Assembly (NCBI GenBank): GCA_948469295.1
Contig: CAOKLK010000017.1
Coordinates: 1 to 8,461, forward strand
From: an uncultured Mycoplasmatota bacterium
GTDB taxonomy: Bacteria > Bacillota_I > Bacilli_A > RF39 > UBA660
Direction of reading: 5' to 3'
DNA: 8,461 bases
Shown: positions 1 to 5,708 of the stretch, piece after piece
Layout: each line of letters starts with the position of its first letter
Numbering within the stretch: position 1 is the stretch's first letter
Notes under the pieces: generated by a model
What the model was told of the DNA's origin: nothing
Database searches by the model: none
Seen by the model: only the letters and a program-made list of their open reading frames with translations
Position numbers and translations under genes: made by a program

Positions 1-2
1 AA

Positions 3-842
3 CTTGGATCTAATTTTCCATATGTAAAACTAATTCTGTTATTAATTATAATTTTTTCTTTATGTCTTACATTATTATTTACAGTACAAAATGTAAGTTT
101 AGAAAAAATAAATAAATATATTTATATATTATCTGGCTCTGTCATTATGTTGATTTATTTATACTTAAATAAAGAATATGAAAATGCAGCACTAAAAGAG
201 ACAAAATTAAATTTGATTCAAAATAATGAATTTTATATTAATACAGTAAATGATTATAAAATTTTGAAACATAATATAATTCATCAATTAAATGGTATTA
301 AAAGTGTAGCGAATAAGGAAGCTCAAGAATTAATAACAGATTTAATTGAGCAGTACAATTCTAATTTCATCAATGTTCAAGAATTGACCACCATGCCAAC
401 GGGAATTAATGGAATTATTTATGAAAAAATGTACTCTTATCAAAATAAGAATTTAAAACTAGGAATTGAAAATAAAATAACTAGTAATATTTTCGATAAC
501 TTAACAGCAAGGAGCTATAATCTATTATGTGAGTCTCTAGGTATATTACTAGATAACGCCTTGGAGGCAACAAGTGATAGTAAAGAAAAAATAATTATGA
601 TCGATATGAAAGAAACTTCAAAATCTTACAATGTCAAAATTATTAATACATTTTCAGACGTATTAGATTTTGATCGGTTGGGTACAATAAAATATACAAC
701 GAAGAAGTCAGGTAATGGAATAGGATTATTTTCAATTCTTGGACGCAAAAAATTAAAAGTAAAAACTTCAATTATCAATAACTTATTTCAAAATGAAATT
801 ATTATTAATAAAATACCAAAGAAAAAGATCATCTGGTCATGA
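3..842 (+). CDS. agrC: AgrC-like GHKL sensor histidine kinase, 5'-truncated by window edge
   Basis: The reading frame is open from base 3 to a TGA at 840-842, giving 279 residues with no start in view, so the N-terminal sensor part lies outside the window. An internal ATG at 147 is not taken as the start because the upstream frame encodes two hydrophobic segments (about residues 9-28 and 39-55) expected of the AgrC membrane domain. A dimerisation/phosphoacceptor helix follows, with LKHNIIHQL (His90 the likely phosphorylated residue, replacing the usual HDxxNHL pattern). The ATPase has an N box LLDNALEA (about 182-189) and a G box GNGIGL (237-242). Family knowledge: AgrC kinases bind a cyclic autoinducer outside the cell and phosphorylate the LytTR regulator AgrA. 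It converges on agrD, whose coding region ends 20 bp away. An agrA gene may lie upstream, outside the window. The GHKL kinase call is firm; the Agr role rests on the agrBD neighbours. Confidence 0.9.
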   Translation, partial: LGSNFPYVKLILLLIIIFSLCLTLLFTVQNVSLEKINKYIYILSGSVIMLIYLYLNKEYENAALKETKLNLIQNNEFYINTVNDYKILKHNIIHQLNGIKSVANKEAQELITDLIEQYNSNFINVQELTTMPTGINGIIYEKMYSYQNKNLKLGIENKITSNIFDNLTARSYNLLCESLGILLDNALEATSDSKEKIIMIDMKETSKSYNVKIINTFSDVLDFDRLGTIKYTTKKSGNGIGLFSILGRKKLKVKTSIINNLFQNEIIINKIPKKKIIWS

Positions 843-848
843 TCTTTT
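823..848. terminator. Bidirectional terminator between agrC and agrD
   Basis: There is a perfect 10-bp inverted repeat, AAAAGATCAT at 823-832 and ATGATCTTTT at 839-848, with loop CTGGTC. The T-rich 3' arm serves the plus strand and the A-rich 5' arm gives a T-run on the minus strand, so it can stop both agrC and agrBD transcripts. The agrC stop codon lies inside the 3' arm. Confidence 0.75.
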
Positions 849-861
849 AAATTATAAATTA

Positions 862-978
862 TTATAAAATTTCTTCTGGACATTCAGGTTCATCCCAAAA
901 TAATCCAAAACAAGCGTTTGATCCAGTTGCTGCTACAGTTGAAGCTGCATCTGATAAGATATTTGCTAGAATATTCAT
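862..978 (-). CDS. agrD: AgrD autoinducing peptide precursor (38 aa)
   Basis: This short gene reads ATG at 978 to TAA at 862-864 on the minus strand. AAAGGAGG lies about 8 bp before the ATG, an excellent Shine-Dalgarno site. The product has the three-part AgrD layout. First is an amphipathic leader, MNILANILSDAASTVAATGS. Next is a peptide core around NACFGLFW with Cys23. Last is an acidic tail, DEPECPEEIL, which lines up with DEVEVPKEL of staphylococcal AgrD. Family knowledge: AgrB cuts off the tail and links the new C-terminus to the Cys thiol, giving a secreted thiolactone peptide read by AgrC. It lies 37 bp downstream of agrB in the same direction. Oddities are a second Cys (Cys33) in the tail and a ring that would be six residues if cleavage is Trp28/Asp29. 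The identification is strong from sequence plus context; the mature peptide is inferred. Confidence 0.9.
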   Translation of the reverse strand: MNILANILSDAASTVAATGSNACFGLFWDEPECPEEIL

Positions 979-1015
979 TACTAAGCCTCCTTTTTGTTAT
1001 TTGTTTAAATTTATA

Positions 1016-1630
1016 TCAATAATTTAAACCATGTTTTTCATAATACAATTTGTAATTTTCATATGGAGTTTTGGTTAACAAGTAAGTAAGCGGATTAATT
1101 GTGATTGCTTGAATAAACAAACTATATATTAGTGCATTACTAAAATGAGTTTGTGGAAAAAGGAATATACCAACCAAGTATAAAATGGATACTAGACAAG
1201 TTTTAATTTTTTGTTTTTTTCGTTTATCTTTATGAATTAGAGGTCTTGAAGGAGTATCCGCAGGTGCCCATAATAGAAAAGAAATAAAGCAAAAAGTCCA
1301 AATAATATAAGATAAAATAATAGGTAAATTTCCAAATCGAATAAATATACAACCTATAAAATAAATAGGTGTTGTAGTAAACCAGCAAAGCATGGAGGAT
1401 TTTGCATGTAATCCATAAGAATATCTTCGAATGAAAGCATGGAGTAAAGTTAATAAAAGATATTCTTTCCAAATTCCAAATATAATTGAAATAGAACCTA
1501 ATATAATAAATTTTGTAATAACATTGTAAATAGTTTCCAATCCATATTTAATTGTTTTAGTTTTTAATTCATCACAATCTTCATATTTCGAAATAAATCG
1601 AAAAACAGAATCCATAAAAATTTTTTTCAC
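1016..1630 (-). CDS. agrB: AgrB, accessory gene regulator membrane endopeptidase
   Basis: AgrB is a membrane cysteine protease that removes the AgrD C-terminal tail and catalyses thiolactone formation. The 204-residue product is close to family length. The catalytic signature is visible as RRYSYGLHAKSSMLC, with His75 and Cys82 seven residues apart as in S. aureus AgrB (His77/Cys84). The motif APADTPSRPL (about 122-131) is also typical. Several hydrophobic segments (about 38-55, 85-105, 106-121, 144-160 and 165-185) fit a polytopic membrane protein. The start is GTG at 1630, preceded by GGAAGGG at 8 bp; the next in-frame ATG, five codons on, lacks such a site. agrD follows after 37 bp, so the two are probably cotranscribed. 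agrC is on the opposite strand, unlike the usual agrBDCA order. Confidence 0.95.
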   Translation of the reverse strand: MKKIFMDSVFRFISKYEDCDELKTKTIKYGLETIYNVITKFIILGSISIIFGIWKEYLLLTLLHAFIRRYSYGLHAKSSMLCWFTTTPIYFIGCIFIRFGNLPIILSYIIWTFCFISFLLWAPADTPSRPLIHKDKRKKQKIKTCLVSILYLVGIFLFPQTHFSNALIYSLFIQAITINPLTYLLTKTPYENYKLYYEKHGLNY

Positions 1631-1662
1631 ACATCAATTACCCTTCCTTGAACCATGATTGA

Positions 1663-1691
1663 ATTATACCGAAAAAAAAATGGAATATTTA
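1663..1691 (-). promoter_or_regulatory. Candidate agrBD promoter (TATAAT -10)
   Basis: On the minus strand a perfect TATAAT lies at 1668-1663, about 25 bp before the agrB Shine-Dalgarno. Seventeen bp upstream the -35 position reads TAAATA, a poor match to TTGACA, so the promoter is probably weak or activator-dependent. An alternative -10 (TGTAAT, 1752-1747) lies closer to the direct repeats. Confidence 0.5.
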
Positions 1692-1760
1692 AATCACAGC
1701 CTGAATTATTTCGAGTTAAAATTTAAAAAGGAATTTTGAAAGAAAAATTACACTAAATTT

Positions 1761-1790
1761 TAATTTCAGACATAAAAAAGGGCATTTCAG
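1761..1790 (+). promoter_or_regulatory. Tandem LytTR-type binding site (putative AgrA boxes)
   Basis: Two direct repeats, TAATTTCAG (1761-1769) and GCATTTCAG (1782-1790), are separated by exactly 12 bp. Identity extends rightwards, so ATTTCAGACATA occurs at 1763-1774 and 1784-1795, 21 bp apart or two helical turns. Family knowledge: LytTR regulators (AgrA, ComE) bind pairs of 9-bp boxes with 12-13 bp spacing, and the ComE box is close to ACANTTCAG. The orientation and distance suit activation of the + strand boxes at 1806-1821. AgrA itself is not in the window, so its identity as the binder is inferred. Confidence 0.6.
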
Positions 1791-1805
1791 ACATAGTTAC
1801 AGATT

Positions 1806-1821
1806 TATAATGATCTATAAT
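1806..1821 (+). promoter_or_regulatory. Candidate activator-dependent promoter toward csp
   Basis: Two TATAAT hexamers lie at 1806-1811 and 1816-1821. Neither has a recognisable TTGACA 17 bp upstream; the -35 positions fall within or beside the second LytTR-type repeat. That is the usual layout of promoters needing a LytTR activator. Transcripts would carry a leader of roughly 130 nt into csp. Confidence 0.45.
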
Positions 1822-1961
1822 ATATAATTATATTTATCGTGAGTTTATAAATTAAGATAGAATCCCTGAGAATTTTGTCGAATAATTTATGTTGTAACCA
1901 AAAGTAAATTCATGATAATTTAGATGTAGCAGTAAATCGAGTAAGAAGGAGAGGTGTGAAC

Positions 1962-2177
1962 ATGCGAGGAAAAGTAAAATGGTTCAATAATGTTAAAGGT
2001 TATGGATTCATAGAATATGAAAATTTAGAAGATATCTTTGTTCATTATTCAGCTATCACAAAAGAAGGATACAAAACCTTAAAAGAAGGCGATATTGTTG
2101 ACTTTAAATTAATTGAGACATCTAAAGGATTACAAGCAATTGACGTTACGGAAACCGAAATGACTACTGTAGAATAA
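1962..2177 (+). CDS. csp: Cold-shock domain protein (CspA/CspB family)
   Basis: This small single-domain nucleic-acid-binding protein acts as an RNA chaperone in the cytoplasm. The product is 71 residues, near the 65-70 usual for the family. It starts MRGKVKWFN, followed by RNP1 KGYGFIEY (about 12-19) and RNP2 DIFVHYSAI (about 24-32). I chose ATG 1962 because the family begins one or two residues before GKVKWFN and GAGGTG sits 5 bp upstream. A GTG at 1956 would add two residues but leaves AAGGAG only 4 bp away. The gene stands alone, with a terminator over its stop codon and a separate promoter for hpf. Its upstream region contains the LytTR-type repeats, raising the possibility of agr control (inference). 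Confidence 0.95.
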   Translation: MRGKVKWFNNVKGYGFIEYENLEDIFVHYSAITKEGYKTLKEGDIVDFKLIETSKGLQAIDVTETEMTTVE

Positions 2178-2189
2178 CAGTAGTTTTTT
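2163..2189 (+). terminator. csp rho-independent terminator
   Basis: The stem is ACTACTGT (2163-2170) with ACAGTAGT (2177-2184), loop AGAATA, followed by a six-T run ending at 2189. The 5' arm is coding sequence and the TAA stop (2175-2177) falls in the loop and first base of the 3' arm. Confidence 0.85.
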
Positions 2190-2199
2190 AATTATTATG

Positions 2200-2208
2200 T
2201 GTTATAAT
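2200..2208 (+). promoter_or_regulatory. hpf promoter, extended -10 (TGTTATAAT)
   Basis: TG plus one base plus TATAAT (2203-2208) makes a perfect extended -10. No good -35 is seen, as the upstream DNA is the csp terminator. It lies 20 bp before the hpf ATG, giving a very short leader. Confidence 0.65.
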
Positions 2209-2228
2209 GAAACTAGGAAGGTGATAAG

Positions 2229-2762
2229 ATGAAATTAAATATTCGAGGAGAAAAAATTGAAATAACAGAAGCCATTCAGACAAAAACAATGGATAAATTA
2301 AAAAAATTAGATCAATATTTTGAAACTCCAGAAGATATTACCGCACATGTTAAAATAAGAGTAAATGGATTAGACCAAACCATAGAAGTGACAATTCCAA
2401 CCAAACGATTTACTTTAAGAGCAGAAGAAACCATGAATGATTTATATAGTGCAATCAATGTTGTAGTAGATAAATTAGAAAGACAAATAAGAAAAAATAA
2501 AACTAGATTAAATAGAAAAGCCAAAAACGTTGATAAATTTGAAATGATTACAGATTTTGAAATTAATGATGAAGAAGTAGAAGAAACGAAAATTGTCAAA
2601 AGAAAAGAAATTGAAATGAAACCAATGGATGAAGAAGAAGCAATTCTTCAAATGGAATTATTAGGACATGATTTCTTTATCTTTAAAAATGAAGTAGAGT
2701 CTTGTATTTCCGTAATTTATAAACGAAAAAATAATACCTATGGTATCATAAATGTTAACTAG
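2229..2762 (+). CDS. hpf: Ribosome hibernation promoting factor, long form
   Basis: Long HPF binds the decoding centre of the 30S subunit and drives formation of inactive 100S ribosome dimers in stationary phase or stress. The 177-residue product has an N-terminal ribosome-binding domain (about 1-100) beginning MKLNIRGEKIEITEAI and ending in a basic helix. An acidic linker (about 108-125) follows. The C-terminal dimerisation domain (about 126-177) contains KPMDEEEAILQMELLGHDFF, the hallmark of the long form. The start ATG follows AAGGTG by 5 bp. It has its own -10 box and terminator and lies directly upstream of secA, the same neighbour order seen in many Bacillota such as B. subtilis. Confidence 0.96.
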   Translation: MKLNIRGEKIEITEAIQTKTMDKLKKLDQYFETPEDITAHVKIRVNGLDQTIEVTIPTKRFTLRAEETMNDLYSAINVVVDKLERQIRKNKTRLNRKAKNVDKFEMITDFEINDEEVEETKIVKRKEIEMKPMDEEEAILQMELLGHDFFIFKNEVESCISVIYKRKNNTYGIINVN

Positions 2763-2783
2763 AGCACTTAAGCTCTTTTTTTT
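2761..2783 (+). terminator. hpf rho-independent terminator
   Basis: AGAGC (2761-2765) pairs with GCTCT (2772-2776) around loop ACTTAA, followed by a T-run to 2783. The stem is only 5 bp but the T-tract is long. The first two stem bases belong to the hpf TAG stop codon. Confidence 0.7.
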
Positions 2784-2832
2784 GAAAAAAATTTGAAAAT
2801 TATGCAATATTTTCGCGTTTTTATAAATATTA

Positions 2833-2841
2833 TGATAAAAT
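2833..2841 (+). promoter_or_regulatory. secA promoter, extended -10 (TGATAAAAT)
   Basis: TGA followed by TAAAAT (2836-2841) resembles an extended -10. No convincing -35 is seen 17 bp upstream. GGAGGGG (2851-2857) and ATG at 2863 follow closely. Confidence 0.5.
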
Positions 2842-2862
2842 ACTACTTATGGAGGGGAAACT

Positions 2863-5349
2863 ATGAGTTTTTTTAGAAAATTAATAGATTCAGAATACAA
2901 AGAATTAAAAAGATTCGAAAAAATTGCTGATGAAATTGTTGCTTTAGATGAAACAATGCAAAAGTTATCAGACGAAGAATTAGCAAATAAAACAATAGAA
3001 TTTAAAGAAAGATTAGAAAATGGGGAAACATTAGATGATATTTTAGTAGAAGCCTATGCAACTATTCGTGAAGCAGATGCTCGTATTATTGGAGAAAAAC
3101 CATTTTATGTCCAAATTTTAGGTGGTTTAGCAATCCATTTTGGAAATATTGCTGAAATGAAAACTGGAGAAGGAAAAACCTTAACAGAAACCATGCCAGC
3201 TTACTTAAATGCTTTAAGTGGAGAAGGAGTCCATATTGTTACAGTAAATGAATTCCTTGCCAAACGTGATTCCGAATGGATGGGAAGTGTATTTTCATTT
3301 TTAGGATTAACAGTTGGATTAAACTTAAGGGAGATGAATCCATCTGAAAAAAAAGCTGCATATGATTGTGATATCTTATATTCTACGAATAGCGAAATAG
3401 GATTTGATTACTTAAGAGACAACATGGTGGTACAACAAAATGATAAAGTACAACGCCCTTTAAATTTCTGTATTGTCGATGAAGTAGACTCTATTTTAAT
3501 TGATGAAGCAAGAACCCCATTAATAATATCTGGTGGAAAATCAAATACCAAAAATTTATATATGGATGCCAATGCTTCTGTTCAAAATTTTAAAGAAGAC
3601 GAAGACTACGCTTTTGATCCAAAAACCAAAAATACATCTTTAATGGAAGCTGGAGTTTCAAAGATTGAAAAATTTTTCCGTTTAGAAAACTTGTATGATT
3701 TAGATAATTCTGCCTTAGTGCATCATGTTAACCAAGCTTTAAAAGCAAATTATGCTTTTAAAAAAGATGTAGATTATGTTGTAGATAATAATCAAGTTAT
3801 CATTGTTGATCAATTCACAGGGCGTTTAATGCAAGGACGTCAGTTTAGTGAAGGACTTCATCAAGCAATCGAAGCTAAAGAAAATGTTACGATTAATGAA
3901 GAAACTAGAACAATGGCAACTATTACATTCCAAAATTTATTTAGAATGTATAAAAAATTGTCAGGAATGACAGGAACTGCCAAAACAGAAGAAGAAGAAT
4001 TTAGAAATATTTATAATATGTATGTAATTCAAATTCCCACAAATAAGCCAGTAATACGTAATGATTTACCAGATTTACTATATTCAAACATGCAAGGAAA
4101 ATATGAAGCAATAGTCAAAACAATTCAAGAAATTCATAAATCTGGGCAACCAATTCTTGTGGGTACAATCTCTGTAGAAGCCAATGAATATTTAGGATCA
4201 TTATTAAGTAAAGCCGGATTAAAACATGAAATTTTAAATGCTAAAAATCATGCACGCGAAGCAGAAATTATAGCGAAAGCTGGAGAAAAAGGAGCTATTA
4301 CAATTGCTACAAACATGGCAGGACGTGGAACTGATATCAAACTAGGTGAAGGAGTAAAAGAACTTGGAGGTCTTTGTGTACTAGGTACAGAACGCCATGA
4401 ATCTCGTCGTATAGATAACCAATTAAGGGGACGTGCAGGTCGTCAAGGAGATCCTGGAATGAGTCAATTCTTTGTATCATTTGAAGATGAACTAATGCGT
4501 CGTTTTGGAACCGATAAAGTGAAACATATGGTCCAAGCTTTAGGAATGGTTGGAGATCAAGCAATTCGTTCAAAATCATTAACAAGAAGTATTGAATCTG
4601 CTCAAAAGAAAGTGGAAGGTAACAACTTTGATATGCGAAAAAGCCTACTAGATTACGATAATGTTGTAAATGAACAGAGAATGATTATATATGATAAAAG
4701 AAATGAAATCTTAGAAAAAGATAGCATTCATGAAAATGTAATAGAAACATTTAAAAATACAATTACCAATTTAGTAGAAAGTCATATTGCACCAGAAGGA
4801 TATCTTACAGAAAATGATAAATCTGAAATTATAGAATATGTAAATACCAATTTTATAAAAGGAAATAAATTAGAAGTATCTGCAATTGAAGAAAAGAAAG
4901 ATGGAGAAATCATTGATTTTTTAACTACTGAAGTAAATGAAGATTATGAAGAAAAAATCAAAGATGCACCAAATTTTGAAGAATTTGAGAAAGCAATTAT
5001 GTTAAGAGTAATTGATTCATTGTGGGTAGATCATTTAAATGGTATGGAACACTTAAAAGATGGAATCATGTTACGCGGATATGGACAAATTAATCCATTA
5101 CAAGCTTATACTATGGATGGATTTGACTTATTTGAAAAATTATTAAATAAAATAGATGATAACATTGCCCAATTTTTATTAAAAGCAGAAATAGAACAAA
5201 ACATTGAAAGAAAACAAGTGATAAAAGGCTCTGCAAATGATGGAAAAGAAAAAGTAGGACATACAGTAAAAAAAGAGAAAAAAATTGGTAGAAACGATAA
5301 TTGCCCTTGTGGTTCGGGCAAAAAGTACAAGCAATGTTGCGGAAAATGA
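2863..5349 (+). CDS. secA: Preprotein translocase ATPase SecA
   Basis: SecA is the motor that pushes unfolded preproteins through SecYEG at the cytoplasmic face of the membrane. The 828-residue product matches the usual size (B. subtilis about 840). NBD1 carries Walker A MKTGEGKTL (99-107) and Walker B DEVD (206-209). The preprotein cross-linking domain follows (about 225-365). NBD2 includes MAGRGTDIKL (485-494) and the arginine-finger segment QLRGRAGRQGDPG (520-532). The C-terminus ends in a zinc-binding SEC-C motif, CPCGSGKKYKQCC (814-826), used for SecB or ribosome contacts. The start is preceded by GGAGGGG at 5 bp. A frequent neighbour, prfB, does not follow; the relic element does. No defects are seen and the gene is almost certainly essential. 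Confidence 0.99.
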   Translation: MSFFRKLIDSEYKELKRFEKIADEIVALDETMQKLSDEELANKTIEFKERLENGETLDDILVEAYATIREADARIIGEKPFYVQILGGLAIHFGNIAEMKTGEGKTLTETMPAYLNALSGEGVHIVTVNEFLAKRDSEWMGSVFSFLGLTVGLNLREMNPSEKKAAYDCDILYSTNSEIGFDYLRDNMVVQQNDKVQRPLNFCIVDEVDSILIDEARTPLIISGGKSNTKNLYMDANASVQNFKEDEDYAFDPKTKNTSLMEAGVSKIEKFFRLENLYDLDNSALVHHVNQALKANYAFKKDVDYVVDNNQVIIVDQFTGRLMQGRQFSEGLHQAIEAKENVTINEETRTMATITFQNLFRMYKKLSGMTGTAKTEEEEFRNIYNMYVIQIPTNKPVIRNDLPDLLYSNMQGKYEAIVKTIQEIHKSGQPILVGTISVEANEYLGSLLSKAGLKHEILNAKNHAREAEIIAKAGEKGAITIATNMAGRGTDIKLGEGVKELGGLCVLGTERHESRRIDNQLRGRAGRQGDPGMSQFFVSFEDELMRRFGTDKVKHMVQALGMVGDQAIRSKSLTRSIESAQKKVEGNNFDMRKSLLDYDNVVNEQRMIIYDKRNEILEKDSIHENVIETFKNTITNLVESHIAPEGYLTENDKSEIIEYVNTNFIKGNKLEVSAIEEKKDGEIIDFLTTEVNEDYEEKIKDAPNFEEFEKAIMLRVIDSLWVDHLNGMEHLKDGIMLRGYGQINPLQAYTMDGFDLFEKLLNKIDDNIAQFLLKAEIEQNIERKQVIKGSANDGKEKVGHTVKKEKKIGRNDNCPCGSGKKYKQCCGK

Positions 5350-5437
5350 CCATAAAATAAGGATTTCTAAGAAATTTGATAAAATTAAAAGTGGTGGCGA
5401 AATTTATTTGTTCCCATAAATTAAATAAAAAATAACT

Positions 5438-5467
5438 AAAACACTGATAAATAAAGGAGTGTTAACA
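5438..5467 (+). repeat. Left direct repeat (putative attL)
   Basis: It begins AAAACACTGATAAATAAAGG and ends GAGTGTTAACA, and matches the copy at 8041-8070 with three transitions. It lies 88 bp after the secA stop and forms most of the 5' arm of the following terminator. The upstream flanks of both copies are also loosely alike (TTTGT..CCA then A-rich), suggesting homology longer than the core. Confidence 0.65.
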
Positions 5468-5493
5468 TAGATAAAATGTTGACATTCCTTTTT
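5453..5493 (+). terminator. Strong terminator downstream of secA
   Basis: A stem of about 16 bp forms between 5453-5468 and 5476-5491 with a 7-base loop (AGATAAA). Two pairs are G-U wobbles and the rest Watson-Crick. The T-run 5489-5493 follows, then GTTTT. It is the first clear terminator after secA, whose transcript would run about 100 nt past the stop codon. Confidence 0.85.
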
Positions 5494-5526
5494 GTTTTAA
5501 TAAAACTAATCAAAAATGAAAGAGAG

Positions 5527-5631
5527 ATGATAAAAAGGATTAGTATTCAAAAAAGAGGAAAAGAGTATCAATATCGTTTTGAAGCAACAAAAGTTAATGG
5601 AAAAAGATAGTGAATTTCAAAATCTGGATTT
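5527..5631 (+). pseudogene. Tyrosine integrase N-terminal remnant
   Basis: From ATG 5527 the frame reads MIKRISIQKRGKEYQYRFEA, continuing to GKR, then meets tandem stops TAG TGA at 5608-5613. In the same frame it continues ISKSGF (5614-5631). Basic beta-strand sequence of this kind (ISIxKRGKxYxYRFE...GKRxxISKSGF) is typical of the arm-type DNA-binding domain of phage and Tn916-like integrases, where the position of the two stops normally holds two residues. No SAM-like or catalytic domain (Arg, His-x-x-Arg, Tyr) follows. It is therefore a dead fragment next to the left repeat, where an integrase gene would be expected. Confidence 0.75.
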
Positions 5632-5660
5632 ATGAAATTATTAATATTAATGTTAAATAA

Positions 5661-5689
5661 TTGACCAAAACTACCGATAACGGTATAAT
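5661..5689 (+). promoter_or_regulatory. Near-consensus promoter of the fic remnant
   Basis: TTGACC (5661-5666) and TATAAT (5684-5689) are separated by 17 bp, the best sigma-A promoter in the window. GAGGG (5698-5702) and ATG 5709 follow. It could still drive transcription through the remnants into rhuM, for which no better promoter is seen. Confidence 0.85.
5672..5685. promoter_or_regulatory. Palindromic operator inside the fic promoter
   Basis: TACCG-ATAA-CGGTA is an inverted repeat with perfect 5-bp arms between the -35 and -10, overlapping the first two bases of the -10. A dimeric HTH repressor bound here would block RNA polymerase. The HTH once encoded at the start of the adjacent fic gene is a possible autoregulator, but this is inference. 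Confidence 0.6.
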
Positions 5690-5708
5690 TATATATAGAG
5701 GGATAGTT

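Larger units (their letters stand above)
1631..1955. other. Divergent agrB/csp intergenic region (325 bp), no gene seen
   Basis: No credible reading frame is visible: the in-frame ATGs near 1889 and 1912 hit stops within a few codons. It holds the agrB Shine-Dalgarno and -10 at the left, two LytTR-type direct repeats in the middle, and overlapping TATAAT boxes pointing right. About 130 bp of untranslated leader lie between those boxes and csp. A long leader is common for cold-shock genes, but I see no obvious cold-box fold. Confidence 0.6.

Noticed and set aside
650..664. TTTTCAGACGTA in agrC as another LytTR box
   Set aside because: It is a single copy inside coding sequence with no partner at 21 bp spacing.
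1230..1472. 80-aa minus-strand reading frame
   Set aside because: It overlaps agrB in another frame, has no family resemblance and its composition fits a shadow frame of a membrane protein gene.
2312..2599. 95-aa frame antisense to hpf
   Set aside because: No Shine-Dalgarno or known motif; hpf itself is unmistakable on the other strand.
4337..4585. 82-aa frame antisense to secA
   Set aside because: It mirrors the conserved NBD2 coding sequence and has no independent support.
5106..5353. Two overlapping frames antisense to the secA 3' end
   Set aside because: Both are artefacts of the A-rich coding strand, with Phe/Leu-rich nonsense composition.
5376..5388. Small palindrome (ATTTCT/AGAAAT) just after secA as its terminator
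   Set aside because: The stem is short, AT-only around the centre, and lacks a T-run; the hairpin at 5453-5493 is far stronger.
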